Shown: positions 15,618 through 26,098, counted from the first letter of the stretch. The stretch: 44,043 nt of DNA from an uncultured Mucilaginibacter sp. (GCA_903927645.1 CAIYNX010000210.1:1-44043), one strand, 5' to 3'. Numbers and translations: made by a program. The notes: generated by a model not told the origin, from the letters alone.

Positions 15618-16613
15618 ATGGGGTCAATTGAAATTAATAAAGGCACTTACCTAATGTGGTACGAGGCCATGCTTTTAATGCGAAAATTTGAAGAAAAAGC
15701 AGGACAATTATATGGTCAACAAAAAATAAGGGGCTTCTGCCACTTATACATTGGGCAAGAGGCGGTTTTAGCCGGCGCAATGTCTGTTTTGAAACCAGAA
15801 GATAGTTTAATTACTGCTTATCGTGATCATGCACATGCCATCGCCAAAGGAGTATCAAGCAACGCTATTATGGCCGAGCTTTATGGTAAAGCTACCGGAT
15901 GCTCAAAAGGAAAAGGTGGCTCCATGCACATGTTTGATAAGGAAAAACATTTTTATGGTGGTCATGGTATAGTTGGTGGTCAGGTACCATTGGGTGCCGG
16001 TATTGCTTTCGCCGAAAAATATAAGGGCACTCAATTTGTAAATGTTGCTTATATGGGCGACGGTGCTGTGCGCCAAGGTGCATTAACCGAAACCTTTAAT
16101 ATGGCAGCCTTATGGAAATTGCCGGTTATTTTTGTTTGCGAAAATAACGGATATGCCATGGGTACCTCATTAAGCCGTACTACCGCTCAAACAGATATTT
16201 ATAAATTAGGTTTGCCATATGGCATCCCTTCCAGTCCGGTTGATGGCATGGATCCGGCCGCAGTGCATGTGGCTATGGATGAAGCTGTGCAACGTGCACG
16301 CAATGGCGAAGGACCAACTTTTCTGGAAATGCGTACTTATAGGTATAAAGGTCACTCTATGTCCGATCCACAAAAATATCGTACCAAAGAAGAATTGGAA
16401 AGCTATAAGGCAAAAGACCCCATTGATCATGTAAGGCACATTATTGAGAAAGAAAAATATGCCACGGCAAAATGGTTTGATGAAATTGATGCCAAAGTAA
16501 AGGCAGAGGTTGAAGAATCTGTACGCTTTGCAGAAGAATCACCATACCCGGATGCATCTGAACTATATACCGATGTATATGTACAGAAAGACTATCCTTA
16601 TATAATGAGCTAA
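15618..16613 (+). CDS. pdhA: Pyruvate dehydrogenase E1 component, alpha subunit
   Basis: A 331-residue thiamine-diphosphate-binding E1-alpha subunit of the pyruvate dehydrogenase complex, which decarboxylates pyruvate and loads the acetyl group onto E2. Visible are the N-terminal LMRKFEEKAGQLYGQQKIRGFCHLYIGQEA block, the ThDP motif starting Gly147-Asp148-Gly149 (MGDGAVRQGALTETFN) and ending CENN, and the E1-alpha phosphorylation-loop-like segment MRTYRYKGHSMSDPQKYR. Length is typical for the heterotetrameric form. The partner beta subunit (pdhB) is not adjacent: the next gene, 46 bases downstream, is E2. That separation is an arrangement I associate with Bacteroidota. Confidence 0.93.
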   Translation: MGSIEINKGTYLMWYEAMLLMRKFEEKAGQLYGQQKIRGFCHLYIGQEAVLAGAMSVLKPEDSLITAYRDHAHAIAKGVSSNAIMAELYGKATGCSKGKGGSMHMFDKEKHFYGGHGIVGGQVPLGAGIAFAEKYKGTQFVNVAYMGDGAVRQGALTETFNMAALWKLPVIFVCENNGYAMGTSLSRTTAQTDIYKLGLPYGIPSSPVDGMDPAAVHVAMDEAVQRARNGEGPTFLEMRTYRYKGHSMSDPQKYRTKEELESYKAKDPIDHVRHIIEKEKYATAKWFDEIDAKVKAEVEESVRFAEESPYPDASELYTDVYVQKDYPYIMS

Positions 16614-16659
16614 CCAATTATAAACGATAAGAATTTTAAAAACCATTCATCATTAATAT

Positions 16660-18282
16660 ATGGCCGAAGTTATTAAAATGCCAAAAATGAGCGATACCAT
16701 GACCGAAGGGGTTTTGGCTAAATGGCATAAAAAAGTTGGTGACAAAGTAAAATCAGGCGATGTACTTGCCGAGATTGAAACTGATAAAGCTACCATGGAT
16801 TTTGAGTCGTACCAGGACGGCACTTTACTTTACATCGGCGTTGAAGAAGGTAAAGCAGTTCCGGTTGATGCCTTGATAGCCGTTATTGGTAAAGAGGGAG
16901 AAGATTATAAATCGGCCTTAGGTGCTGCAAGTACTGCTGATAAAAAAGAAGTAGCCCCGGTTGTTGAAGATAAAAAACCGCAAGCTGCTGCCCCAGCTAA
17001 GGCAAAGGTTGATAAATCAAGCATTCCGGCTACTGTAATACGTATGCCAGCCTTGAGCGATACCATGACCGAGGGAGTGATCAATAAATGGAATTTTAAA
17101 GTAGGTGATACTGTAAAAGCCGATGATTCATTAGCAGATGTTGAAACAGACAAAGCTACAATGGAAGTTGTTGGTTATGAAGCCGGTACCTTATTATATA
17201 TAGGCCCTAAAGAAGGCGAAGCCGCTAAAGTACATGGAATTATAGCCATAGTAGGTAAAGCCGGAACCGATATAAGTGCTTTATTGGATGATAGTGGCGA
17301 GGATGCTGTTGCTGAAAGCGCACCTACACCCCAAGCTGAAGCTGCTCCATCAGCAACAGCTGCTGCACATGCAGAGACTACTAGTGATGATAGCAGGGTA
17401 AAAGCCTCTCCTTTGGCACGTAAAATAGCCAAAGAAAAAGGCATTAACCTAAACAATGTAAAAGGAACTGCCGAAGGTGGCCGTATTACCAAAAAAGACG
17501 TAGAATCGTACACACCTGCCGCTACTCCAGCCAAAACAGAAAGTGCGCCAGCTATAACTTCAGCTCCGGCATCACCAAAACTGCCTACTTATACAGGAGT
17601 TGAAAGCTTTAGCGAGAAGCCGGTAACTCAAATGCGCAAAGCTATTAGCCGTCGGTTATCCGAAAGCTTGTTTACCGCTCCGCATTTTTATGTTACCATG
17701 ACGATTGATATGGACGAAGCTATTAAGGCCCGTACCCGCATCAATGAAGTATCGCCGGTTAAAATATCATTTAATGATTTTGTTTTAAAAGCCTGCGCGG
17801 TTGCCCTTAAACAACACCCTACTATCAACTCTTCTTTCTTGGGCGATAAGATTCGCACCAACGAGCATGTACACATTGGTGTAGCCGTAGCGGTTGATGA
17901 AGGTTTATTGGTCCCTGTAATTAAATTTGCTGATGGTAAATCATTGAGCCATATCTCGGTAGAGGTGAAAGACTTCGCTCAAAAAGCCAAGTCTAAAAAA
18001 CTGCAACCTGCCGAAATGGAAGGCTCTACCTTTACTATTTCAAACTTAGGCATGTTTGGGGTTGATGAGTTTACAGCAATTATAAATACACCAAATGCCT
18101 GTATTTTAGCGGTTAGTGGTATACAACAAGTACCTGTTGTTAAAAACGGTGCAGTAGTACCGGGTAATATTATGAAGGTTACACTAAGCAGCGACCACCG
18201 CGTGGTTGATGGTGCTTCGGGTGCGGCCTTCTTGCAAACTTTAAAATCATTATTGGAAGAACCGGTTAGGTTGTTGATTTAA
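16660..18282 (+). CDS. pdhC: Pyruvate dehydrogenase E2, dihydrolipoamide acetyltransferase
   Basis: A 540-residue core subunit of the pyruvate dehydrogenase complex. Domain order: lipoyl domain 1 (2-80, lipoyl-Lys43 in ETDKATMDF), Ala/Pro/Lys linker, lipoyl domain 2 (about 124-200, Lys165 in ETDKATMEV), second Ala/Pro-rich linker, E3-binding domain (about 246-283, VKASPLARKIAKEKGINL), linker, and the acyltransferase domain from about 310 with the catalytic His513 and Asp517 in SSDHRVVDG. Both lipoyl lysines and the catalytic dyad are intact. It follows pdhA with 46 bases between and is ended by its own terminator. The long linkers have a higher GC content from Ala/Pro codons, which is normal here. 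Confidence 0.94.
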   Translation: MAEVIKMPKMSDTMTEGVLAKWHKKVGDKVKSGDVLAEIETDKATMDFESYQDGTLLYIGVEEGKAVPVDALIAVIGKEGEDYKSALGAASTADKKEVAPVVEDKKPQAAAPAKAKVDKSSIPATVIRMPALSDTMTEGVINKWNFKVGDTVKADDSLADVETDKATMEVVGYEAGTLLYIGPKEGEAAKVHGIIAIVGKAGTDISALLDDSGEDAVAESAPTPQAEAAPSATAAAHAETTSDDSRVKASPLARKIAKEKGINLNNVKGTAEGGRITKKDVESYTPAATPAKTESAPAITSAPASPKLPTYTGVESFSEKPVTQMRKAISRRLSESLFTAPHFYVTMTIDMDEAIKARTRINEVSPVKISFNDFVLKACAVALKQHPTINSSFLGDKIRTNEHVHIGVAVAVDEGLLVPVIKFADGKSLSHISVEVKDFAQKAKSKKLQPAEMEGSTFTISNLGMFGVDEFTAIINTPNACILAVSGIQQVPVVKNGAVVPGNIMKVTLSSDHRVVDGASGAAFLQTLKSLLEEPVRLLI

Positions 18283-18699
18283 ACAACATCAATAATTATT
18301 AATAGTATAATGGCGATAGGTTTATAACTTACCGCCATTTTTTGTTGAAGAATTTTCGTAATTTATGAAAACTAAGGTTCATTGATCAATAAAAAAATCA
18401 ACCAAATTCAAAAAGGGCAGTGCTATAACTTCAATTTACCTTAAATTAAAAATATTAGGAGCCTAAAAATCATTTAATAACCATTTAAACATTATTTAAA
18501 TTGAATTTTAAAGCGCTATAAACAAAGTAACTGCACATAAATTATATTATTAAAAATATTTAGCATATCATCATTTTGGTTATACTATTTTCAAAATGAT
18601 TATATTGGTAGAAAATGCAGTTTCACCTAGATTAAATTTTATCTTTAAATTTACCCTTTTGTGTTTTTTTAATATCTTTAACAAACCATAAAAACAGAT
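18283..18699. other. Intergenic region with a palindrome, upstream of the prolyl oligopeptidase gene
   Basis: After the pdhC terminator this AT-rich region holds a perfect inverted repeat, ATCATTTTG (18570-18578) and CAAAATGAT (18592-18600), separated by 13 bases. Two TATCTTTA boxes (18640-18647 and 18673-18680) each match the -7 consensus at seven of eight positions, but neither has a well-placed TTG. No coding frame is credible. Confidence 0.5.
18309..18345 (+). terminator. Terminator after pdhC
   Basis: AATGGCG (18309-18315) pairs with CGCCATT (18333-18339), with partial pairing inside (TAgG/CtTA), and is followed by a T run. It lies 26 bases after the pdhC stop. Confidence 0.7.
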
Positions 18700-20820
18700 A
18701 TGAAATCAATTGTTTGTACCTTTCTTTCTTTTTTGTTTTGTTGCATTACCTTAGCACAAAATATGACAAATAAAATCATATACCCCACTACTAAAAAGGT
18801 TGATACTATTGATACTTACTTTGGCACCCATGTACCTGACCCATTTAGATGGCTAGAAGATGACCGCGCAGATGACACCAAGGCATGGGTAGGTGCACAA
18901 AACAAGGTTACACAAGGTTATTTAGCTCAAATTCCTTTTCGTGATGACTTGCAAAAGCGATTGAAACAGCTTTGGAATTACGAAAAATTCAGTGCGCCTT
19001 TTAAGGAAGGCAAATACACCTACTTTTATAAAAACGATGGCTTACAAAGCCAGTCGGTTTTATGGCGACAAGAAGGGGAAGGGACACCCGAGATATTTTT
19101 AGATCCCAATAAATTCTCGACGGATGGTACTACCTCCTTGCAAGGAATTTCATTTACCAAAGATGGTAGTATGGCTGCCTATCAATTATCAGAAGGCGGG
19201 AGTGATTGGCGCAAGGTAATTGTAATTAAAACGGAAGATAAATCAATTGTGGGCGATACCCTGACCGATATTAAATTTAGCGATATAGCCTGGAAGGGCA
19301 ACGCCGGATTTTACTATAGCAGCTATGATAAACCAAAGGCGGGTTCGCAATTATCAGGCATGACACAGTTTCATAAGCTCTATTACCATGAGCTAGGCAC
19401 CAAACAAAGCAGCGACCAGCTAATTTTTGGTGGTGAAAAGACACCGAGAAGGTATATAGGGGCATATTTAACAGAAGATGAGCATTTTTTGGTTATATCT
19501 GCTGCCAATACAACTACCGGAAACGAGTTATATTTACAAGACCTTACAATTCCCGGAAGCATCATCAATACATTGGTTGATAATTTCGACAATGAACATT
19601 CAGTACTTAATAATGATGGTAATAAATTATTTATAGTAACAAATTTATACGCTCCTAATTTCAAGCTAGTTACAGTTGATGCTGCAAACGCTAAACCAAT
19701 TAATTGGAAGGATTTAATACCAACCACCCAAAATGTATTAACTGCAAACACAGGTGGTGGTAAAATTTTTGCAGAATATTTAAAAGATGCAACCTCGGTA
19801 GTTGAACAATACAGTATGGATGGGAAATTAGAGCACACCATTTCCCTACCGGGATTAGGTAGTGCCGGAGGCTTTAGTGCCAAAAAGGAAGAAAAAGAGC
19901 TGTACTATACCTTTACAAGTTATGTTTACCCTCCTACCATATTTAAGTATGATATTACTGCTGGCACAAGTACTATTTTTAAAAAATCGGGGGTTGATTT
20001 TAATCCCGATTTGTACGAGAGTAAACAAGTTTTTTATCCTTCCAAGGACGGAACGAAAATTCCGATGATCATTACCTACAAAAAGGGTGTTATACTAAAT
20101 GGAAAAAATCCAACCCTATTGTATGGCTATGGTGGGTTTAACATAAGCTTAACGCCTGCTTTTAGTGTCTCAAACATTATTTTGCTTGATCAAGGGGGGA
20201 TTTATGCGGTACCCAACCTGCGTGGTGGGGGGGAATATGGTGGTAAATGGCATAAAGCAGGCATCAAAATGAAAAAGCAAAATGTATTTAATGATTTTAT
20301 TGCGGCTGCCGAATACCTCATTAAACATAAATATACTTCAAAGGATTATCTCGCTATTTCTGGAGGTTCAAACGGAGGATTATTAATTGGAGCGGTGATG
20401 ACTCAAAGACCAGATTTGTGCAAGGTTGCTTTTCCTGCCGTTGGAGTGATGGATATGCTTCGTTATAATAAATTTACTGCCGGAGCCGGTTGGAGTTATG
20501 ATTATGGTACTGCCGAAGATTCAAAGGAGATGTTTCAATACCTTTATAATTATTCTCCTTACCATGCATTAAAACCAGCTAATTACCCAGCAACCATGGT
20601 AACAACTGCTGACCACGACGACCGCGTTATACCGGCACACTCATTTAAGTTTGCTGCCAGATTACAAGAAATGCAAAAGGGTGAATTACCTACATTAATA
20701 AGAATTGAAACAAATGCGGGTCATGGAGCCGGACAAAGTACCAGCCAGGTTATAAACGGACAGGTTGATAAATGGGCCTTCATGTTTTGGAACATGGGTA
20801 TTACCAAACTAAACCATTGA
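18700..20820 (+). CDS. Prolyl oligopeptidase (S9A family), exported
   Basis: A 706-residue serine peptidase that cleaves short peptides after proline. An N-terminal signal peptide (MKSIVCTFLSFLFCCITLAQ, ending AQN) points to the periplasm. A seven-bladed propeller domain (about 75-430) is followed by the alpha/beta-hydrolase domain with catalytic Ser557 in SGGSNGG, Asp641 in DHDDRV and His675 in NAGHGAG. Length is slightly below the porcine enzyme (710) plus signal, so the protein is complete. It appears monocistronic. Its terminator is shared with the 3' end of the convergent S41 gene, 31 bases away. Family assignment is firm; the physiological peptide substrate is not visible. Confidence 0.94.
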   Translation: MKSIVCTFLSFLFCCITLAQNMTNKIIYPTTKKVDTIDTYFGTHVPDPFRWLEDDRADDTKAWVGAQNKVTQGYLAQIPFRDDLQKRLKQLWNYEKFSAPFKEGKYTYFYKNDGLQSQSVLWRQEGEGTPEIFLDPNKFSTDGTTSLQGISFTKDGSMAAYQLSEGGSDWRKVIVIKTEDKSIVGDTLTDIKFSDIAWKGNAGFYYSSYDKPKAGSQLSGMTQFHKLYYHELGTKQSSDQLIFGGEKTPRRYIGAYLTEDEHFLVISAANTTTGNELYLQDLTIPGSIINTLVDNFDNEHSVLNNDGNKLFIVTNLYAPNFKLVTVDAANAKPINWKDLIPTTQNVLTANTGGGKIFAEYLKDATSVVEQYSMDGKLEHTISLPGLGSAGGFSAKKEEKELYYTFTSYVYPPTIFKYDITAGTSTIFKKSGVDFNPDLYESKQVFYPSKDGTKIPMIITYKKGVILNGKNPTLLYGYGGFNISLTPAFSVSNIILLDQGGIYAVPNLRGGGEYGGKWHKAGIKMKKQNVFNDFIAAAEYLIKHKYTSKDYLAISGGSNGGLLIGAVMTQRPDLCKVAFPAVGVMDMLRYNKFTAGAGWSYDYGTAEDSKEMFQYLYNYSPYHALKPANYPATMVTTADHDDRVIPAHSFKFAARLQEMQKGELPTLIRIETNAGHGAGQSTSQVINGQVDKWAFMFWNMGITKLNH

Positions 20821-20850
20821 AATATTCTGGTTTAAAGATTATAGGGAGAA

Positions 20851-22602
20851 CTAAAAATCAGATAATGTTGAATCTTTATCTGATTTTTTATTAATTACTG
20901 CTAGCACAGGCTTACCAATCACCTTAAATTGGCCATCTCCTTTTAGTATAGAGGCAATAAGGTCTTTGCTTTGTATTGTTTTAATGGCCTCAGCAATGTC
21001 TTTATCGTATTTAAAATTCACCTCGTATTTGCCTTTTTCAAAATAATACCTTGATATAATTTCAATTTCTAAGGCACGCTTTATCTCATCTTTGTGAACC
21101 TGCAAATCATTGTTTTTAGCAGCGGCTATTTTTGCTTTCAAAGCCTCGTATTCAGTTTGTATATCGGCAAATTGCTTTTCCTTAGTAACCTCCGTTTTAA
21201 AACTTTCGAGTAATTTTTCATACCCAGTTGTATAGCTGAAATTTTTACCATTCAAAAAGTTCACAAAATCTGCATAATCATTATCAGTTATAGTAAATTT
21301 TCTTGGTTCTTTTTCAATAGCAGGATGCGTTCTGTAAAAACGATTGGCATAATCAAAAACAAATAACTTACTAACAACAGCTTGGGTAACTTTAGAAAAA
21401 CGCTCCTTTTTAACCAGTACATCAGGATAAATACCACTTCCATCATAAACAGATCGACCATTTTTAGTTTTAAACTCGTGTATAAGTGAGTCTGCAACCT
21501 TCACCACACTTCCATCATCCTTGCGGTGGGTATAATCAATAGCCTGTATACATCTGCCAGAAGGTACATAATACTTAGCAATAGTTATTTTAACCAAGCT
21601 ATTATATGGCATATTAAAGGTTTGCTGTACTAGTCCTTTTCCATAACTGCGTTGTCCAATAATAACAGCTCTATCTAAATCTTGTAAGGAGCCCGCAACA
21701 ATTTCGGAGGCAGAAGCAGAACCACTATTGGTTAATACTATGAGCGGAAGGTTAGGTTCAATAGGCGCATTGGTGGTTTTATAGGTAAAGTTTTTTTCCC
21801 TAAGCTTACCCTTTTGACTTACTACTTCTACATCTTTGTTAACAAAAAGATTCACGATTTTTACCGCTTCCTGTAAAATTCCACCACCGTTTGAGCGTAA
21901 ATCTAAAATGATACCATTGGGTTCTTTTTTCTTAATTTCAAGCAAGGCATTTTTAACCTCATCTGCCGAATTTTCCAGAAAACGATCCAATTTAATATAA
22001 CCTATATTACCATCCACCATTCCCGAATAGGAAACATTCGGTTGTAAAATTTCATCCCTTGTTATATCTAACAGTATAGGTTGATCTTTACCTTCCCTCT
22101 TAATAAGAAGTTTTACAGAAGTTCCTTTTGCACCTTTTAACAAAACCCCTACCTGATCGTTATTTTTACCCTCAAGCGGAATATCATTTATTTTAACCAA
22201 TTGATCTCCCGGCTTTATATCAGCCTTGTTTGCCGGAAAACCTTCCAATATCTCGGCAAAGAAAATTTTCTTGTCTCTAATAAACACAGAGGCTCCTATG
22301 CCACCAAATTGTGTACTTACATAATGAAGTTTGTATTCTTCAATATCTGATTCAGGAACGTAAATAGTATATGGATCCAGCCCTTCGAGCATGGCATCAA
22401 TACCTGTTTTTAACATTTTTGATGAATTTATATCATCAACATAATTAATATTTACTTCCTTATAAACTGAGGTAAAGATGTCAAGGTTTTTGGCAATTTG
22501 GAAAAGGTCATCGTTAAATCCGAAGGCAATAATGCAGCATAAAAAAACACTGGCAAATAGCCACCATTTATTTTTTTCAATTATCAGCCTCCCCTTTATC
22601 AT
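20851..22602 (-). CDS. S41 family C-terminal processing peptidase (CtpA-like)
   Basis: A 583-residue serine protease with an N-terminal membrane anchor or signal (about residues 12-30). A helical lead segment is followed by the PDZ domain (about 95-170; FGGIGASVFIRDKKIFF...PGDQLVKIND) and the peptidase core with Ser in TNSGSASASE (291-300) and catalytic Lys322 in SYGKGLVQ. The C-terminal 180 residues form a helical extension typical of Bacteroidota members. These proteases trim or degrade envelope proteins and in other bacteria regulate peptidoglycan hydrolases. It is convergent with the prolyl oligopeptidase gene, and its final codons form part of the shared terminator hairpin. Confidence 0.92.
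   Translation of the reverse strand: MIKGRLIIEKNKWWLFASVFLCCIIAFGFNDDLFQIAKNLDIFTSVYKEVNINYVDDINSSKMLKTGIDAMLEGLDPYTIYVPESDIEEYKLHYVSTQFGGIGASVFIRDKKIFFAEILEGFPANKADIKPGDQLVKINDIPLEGKNNDQVGVLLKGAKGTSVKLLIKREGKDQPILLDITRDEILQPNVSYSGMVDGNIGYIKLDRFLENSADEVKNALLEIKKKEPNGIILDLRSNGGGILQEAVKIVNLFVNKDVEVVSQKGKLREKNFTYKTTNAPIEPNLPLIVLTNSGSASASEIVAGSLQDLDRAVIIGQRSYGKGLVQQTFNMPYNSLVKITIAKYYVPSGRCIQAIDYTHRKDDGSVVKVADSLIHEFKTKNGRSVYDGSGIYPDVLVKKERFSKVTQAVVSKLFVFDYANRFYRTHPAIEKEPRKFTITDNDYADFVNFLNGKNFSYTTGYEKLLESFKTEVTKEKQFADIQTEYEALKAKIAAAKNNDLQVHKDEIKRALEIEIISRYYFEKGKYEVNFKYDKDIAEAIKTIQSKDLIASILKGDGQFKVIGKPVLAVINKKSDKDSTLSDF
20853..20892 (+). terminator. Terminator of the prolyl oligopeptidase gene, lying inside the S41 gene end
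   Basis: A 13-base perfect stem (AAAAATCAGATAA, 20853-20865; TTATCTGATTTTT, 20876-20888) with a 10-base loop ends in a T run on the plus strand. The stem is also coding: on the minus strand it encodes the last residues of the S41 protein (KSDKDSTLSDF and stop). It may act in both directions. Confidence 0.75.
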
Positions 22603-22735
22603 ATCAATGCCGGAATTTATTGTTAAAAGTAAAATTATAATTCAATAACAGCCAATTAATGACCAATATTTTTGATTGTTAACGTATTATTGTTAATTTA
22701 CTTTCGAGAACTTTGCAATAGCAGTTTTATTGATG

Positions 22736-22951
22736 CTATAACCTATTTGTATCAATATTTACCAATGCTTTTTTTAAAGTAAATACAACATAATCACGGT
22801 TACGGTGAACCAGATTCATCAAATTTGCTATCAAAGCTTCTTCGTTTCCCTCTGTATACTGTAATTCAGAATCTGTCAAATTGTTATATTTTCGCTGGAT
22901 TTTAATTTTGATTCTTTCCCAGTCTTTGTTAGAAATTTTAATCTCGGCCAT
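22736..22951 (-). CDS. Small CsbD-like protein
   Basis: A 71-residue cytoplasmic protein. The pattern W-E-R-I-K-x-K-I-x-x-K-Y followed by NLTDSELQYTEGNEEALIANL resembles the CsbD family (W..IKGK.K..y..LTDddL.y.eGkedeLlg.lq), which is associated with general stress in Bacillus; the biochemical role is unknown. The match is partial, since the usual glycines of CsbD are missing, so the call is moderate. The gene stands alone. A TATTTTTG box lies at 22969-22976 on the minus strand, which fits TAnnTTTG and would give a leader of about 10 bases. No convincing -33 TTG is seen. Confidence 0.65.
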   Translation of the reverse strand: MAEIKISNKDWERIKIKIQRKYNNLTDSELQYTEGNEEALIANLMNLVHRNRDYVVFTLKKALVNIDTNRL

Positions 22952-22968
22952 TATAAAAATATTTTGAA

Positions 22969-22976
22969 CAAAAATA
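22969..22976 (-). promoter_or_regulatory. Candidate -7 element of the CsbD-like gene
   Basis: The minus strand reads TATTTTTG, an exact TAnnTTTG match, 18 bases before the ATG at 22951. The -33 region lacks TTG. Confidence 0.4.
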
Positions 22977-23055
22977 TAAAAATACCTTCGGGTTATTATA
23001 GATATTAAAAAAACTTATTGTAGTGACAAAAAAATTGAAAATAAAACCCGGACAG

Positions 23056-23088
23056 AAAAAAACAGAGATAATTGGATTACCTCTGTTA
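23056..23088 (-). terminator. Terminator downstream of gcvP
   Basis: On the minus strand AACAGAG (23087-23081) and CTCTGTT (23067-23061) can pair with partial extension inside, followed by a run of T. It lies about 95 bases after the gcvP stop and before the CsbD-like gene promoter. Confidence 0.6.
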
Positions 23089-23181
23089 CATATTGAATAT
23101 TAAGAACATTTAAATGAATATTCTGAAAATCAATTACTAATAATCAGTTTATTTCTGCTTTGATCCTTTTAAGTCTTAAAA

Positions 23182-26073
23182 TTATTCCATTATACTCTCT
23201 TCAAAAGCATATTCTTCTAAAGGCGGACAACTGCAAATTAATGTTCTGTCGCCATACGTATCATTTACCCGACCTACTGAAGGCCAGAATTTATTGGCAC
23301 TTACATAAGGTAATGGAAATGCAGCCTTTTGGCGGGTATATGGATGATCCCAGTTATTTGCTGTAATTACTGATGCTGTATGTGGTGCGTTTTTCAACGG
23401 GTTATCTATTTTGTCGGATAAGCCTTTTTCTATATTATCAATTTCATGTTTGATAGAAATCATGGCATCACAAAAACGGTCGAGCTCGTGTTTAGGTTCA
23501 GATTCGGTAGGCTCAACCATAACCGTGCCCGCAACGGGGAAGGAAACAGTAGGAGCATGGAAACCATAATCCATCAATCTCTTTGCAATATCTGTTACTT
23601 CGATGCCAAAAGCTTTAAATGCGCGGCAATCTAAAATCATTTCGTGGGCACATCTACCATTCGCACCAGTATAAAGTACGGGGTAATGGTGTTCTAATCG
23701 AGTCTTGATGTAATTGGCATTTAAAATTGCGTATTTGGTTGCGTCTGTTAATCCGGCGGCGCCCATCATGGCGATGTAGGCATGAGAGATGACCAAAATA
23801 GAAGCAGAACCCCATGGTGCAGCAGATACCGCATGAATAGATTTTCCGCGTTCAATATCAACAACCGAATGGCCTGGCAAAAACGGCACCAAATGTTTTG
23901 CTACTCCAATTGGGCCCATGCCCGGTCCGCCACCACCATGCGGTATACAGAAAGTTTTATGCAAATTTAAGTGACAAACATCTGCACCAATACTGGCAGG
24001 ACTTGTTAAGCCTACTTGCGCATTCATATTGGCTCCGTCCATATATACTTGTCCGCCATTATGGTGAACAATATCGCAAATCTCTATTATTGATTCTTCA
24101 AAAACCCCGTGAGTAGATGGGTAAGTAACCATCAAGGCAGATAATTCGTCCTTATATTGCTCCGCCTTTGATTTTAAATCGGCAACGTCAATATTACCAT
24201 TATCATCACATTTCACTACAATTATTTTCATGCCTGCCATGGCTGCTGATGCCGGGTTTGTTCCATGAGCTGAGGAAGGTACCAAAGCAATATTACGGTG
24301 GCTATCACCCCTGTCTGCGTGGTAGGCACGTATTACCATTAATCCAGCATATTCACCTTGAGCCCCGGCGTTGGGTTGTAAACTCATGGCTGCAAAACCG
24401 GTAATTTCGCTAAGCCATGCATTCAATTCATCAAATAATTGCATATAACCACCAACCTGATCTGTTGGCGCAAATGGGTGTATTTTGCCAAATTCGGGCC
24501 AAGTTACCGGTACCATTTCGGTTGTTGCATTTAACTTCATAGTACACGAACCTAGGGCAATCATTGAATGGCATAAGGATAAATCTTTTGCTTCGAGAGA
24601 TTTAATATAACGCAACATCTCATGCTCAGATTGGTGTGCGTTAAATACAGCATGCCTTAAAATAGCAGTTTTGCGTTGCAACTCGGCTGGAATCAAGGTT
24701 TCAATATTTAATGCCAAAGTATCAAAATCAACCTCTGCCAAGGTTTTACCTTTCACCTTAGCGAAAATTCGAGTGATTGTTTTAATATCCTGGATTGAGG
24801 TAGTTTCATCTATTGAAATTGTAGTTACCAAAGCCGAATAATGGAAATTCATTTCATTATTGATAGCTTCGGCATGAATAGGGTTTGTTAAGTCGCCCAA
24901 CTCAAATTTTAAGGTATCAAAAAATACATCATTGAGCTGTTTATAACCCAGCTGTTCCAAGGTATTTGAAAGTAATATTGCTAAACCATGTATTCTTTGT
25001 GCAATTAATTTGATGCCTTTCGGACCATGGTATATAGCATACATACTAGCCATAATTGCCAGCAGAGCCTGGGCAGTACAGATGTTTGATGTAGCTTTAT
25101 CACGGCGAATGTGTTGTTCGCGGGTTTGCAATGCCATCCTTAAGGCATAATTTCCAGCACTATCAATGGTAACGCCAATTATTCTACCGGGCAGTGAACG
25201 CTTATATTCCTCTTTGGTAGCAAAAAAGGCTGCATGAGGGCCACCAAAACCCATTGGTACCCCAAAACGTTGTGTTGAACCAACTACAATATCTGCTCCC
25301 CATTCTCCCGGAGGAGTAAGCAATACAAGGCTTAATAAATCGGCAACTACTGTTAGTTTAATCCCTAATTGATGCGCATTTTCTGCAAAATTCTGATAGT
25401 TATATACAGCTCCATTTCCGGCAGGATATTGAACTATTGCCCCAAACATATCATCAGTCAGTTCAACTGTTTGGTGGTTGCCAATTATAAGATCAATACC
25501 ATATGGTTGAGCACGGGTTTTTAAAACATCAATAGTTTGTGGAAATAGCTCGTCGGAAACAAAAAATTTATTTGCTTTGTTGTTTTTACGCAAACTGTAT
25601 TGCATAAACATGGCTTCGGCAGCAGCCGTGGCTTCATCAAGTAGCGAAGCATTGGCAATTTCCATTCCGGTTATTTCAATAACCATGGTTTGAAAGTTAA
25701 GCAATGCTTGTAAGCGACCTTGTGCAATTTCTGCCTGATAGGGTGTATATTGAGTATACCAACCCGGATTTTCCAAAATATTGCGCTGGATAACCCCTGG
25801 TACTATCACATCATAATAACCCTGACCAATAAATGATTTGAAAACTTTATTTTTTGAGGCCGTTTGTTTTAAAGTGTTGAGGTAATCAAATTCACTTTTT
25901 GCATCAGGTAGATTTAAGGGAGCCTTTAATCGTATTTTTTGCGGGACTGTTTGTTCAATTAAATCATCCAAGGTGTTTACACCTATAGATTTTAACATTT
26001 TTTCGGTATCCGATTGGTTTGGCGCTATATGGCGCGCTTGGAATTGCTCCTGATAACTAAGATCTAACTTCAT
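23182..26073 (-). CDS. gcvP: Glycine dehydrogenase (aminomethyl-transferring), P-protein
   Basis: A 963-residue pyridoxal-phosphate enzyme of the glycine cleavage system. It decarboxylates glycine and passes the aminomethyl group to the H protein. The PLP lysine is Lys706 in [17 protein letters not shown]; the other family blocks, such as [20 protein letters not shown] and [15 protein letters not shown], are intact. The frame is open to 26118, but I choose 26073 ([20 protein letters not shown]): it gives the family N-terminus, and the promoter at 26099-26129 would place the transcript start downstream of the longer ATG. GcvT and GcvH are not in the window. The gene downstream of a 2-hydroxyacid dehydrogenase may share one-carbon/serine-glycine context. 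Confidence 0.96.
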   Translation of the reverse strand: MKLDLSYQEQFQARHIAPNQSDTEKMLKSIGVNTLDDLIEQTVPQKIRLKAPLNLPDAKSEFDYLNTLKQTASKNKVFKSFIGQGYYDVIVPGVIQRNILENPGWYTQYTPYQAEIAQGRLQALLNFQTMVIEITGMEIANASLLDEATAAAEAMFMQYSLRKNNKANKFFVSDELFPQTIDVLKTRAQPYGIDLIIGNHQTVELTDDMFGAIVQYPAGNGAVYNYQNFAENAHQLGIKLTVVADLLSLVLLTPPGEWGADIVVGSTQRFGVPMGFGGPHAAFFATKEEYKRSLPGRIIGVTIDSAGNYALRMALQTREQHIRRDKATSNICTAQALLAIMASMYAIYHGPKGIKLIAQRIHGLAILLSNTLEQLGYKQLNDVFFDTLKFELGDLTNPIHAEAINNEMNFHYSALVTTISIDETTSIQDIKTITRIFAKVKGKTLAEVDFDTLALNIETLIPAELQRKTAILRHAVFNAHQSEHEMLRYIKSLEAKDLSLCHSMIALGSCTMKLNATTEMVPVTWPEFGKIHPFAPTDQVGGYMQLFDELNAWLSEITGFAAMSLQPNAGAQGEYAGLMVIRAYHADRGDSHRNIALVPSSAHGTNPASAAMAGMKIIVVKCDDNGNIDVADLKSKAEQYKDELSALMVTYPSTHGVFEESIIEICDIVHHNGGQVYMDGANMNAQVGLTSPASIGADVCHLNLHKTFCIPHGGGGPGMGPIGVAKHLVPFLPGHSVVDIERGKSIHAVSAAPWGSASILVISHAYIAMMGAAGLTDATKYAILNANYIKTRLEHHYPVLYTGANGRCAHEMILDCRAFKAFGIEVTDIAKRLMDYGFHAPTVSFPVAGTVMVEPTESEPKHELDRFCDAMISIKHEIDNIEKGLSDKIDNPLKNAPHTASVITANNWDHPYTRQKAAFPLPYVSANKFWPSVGRVNDTYGDRTLICSCPPLEEYAFEESIME

Positions 26074-26098
26074 CAATATTTGCCCCTTAAAATTTTCA

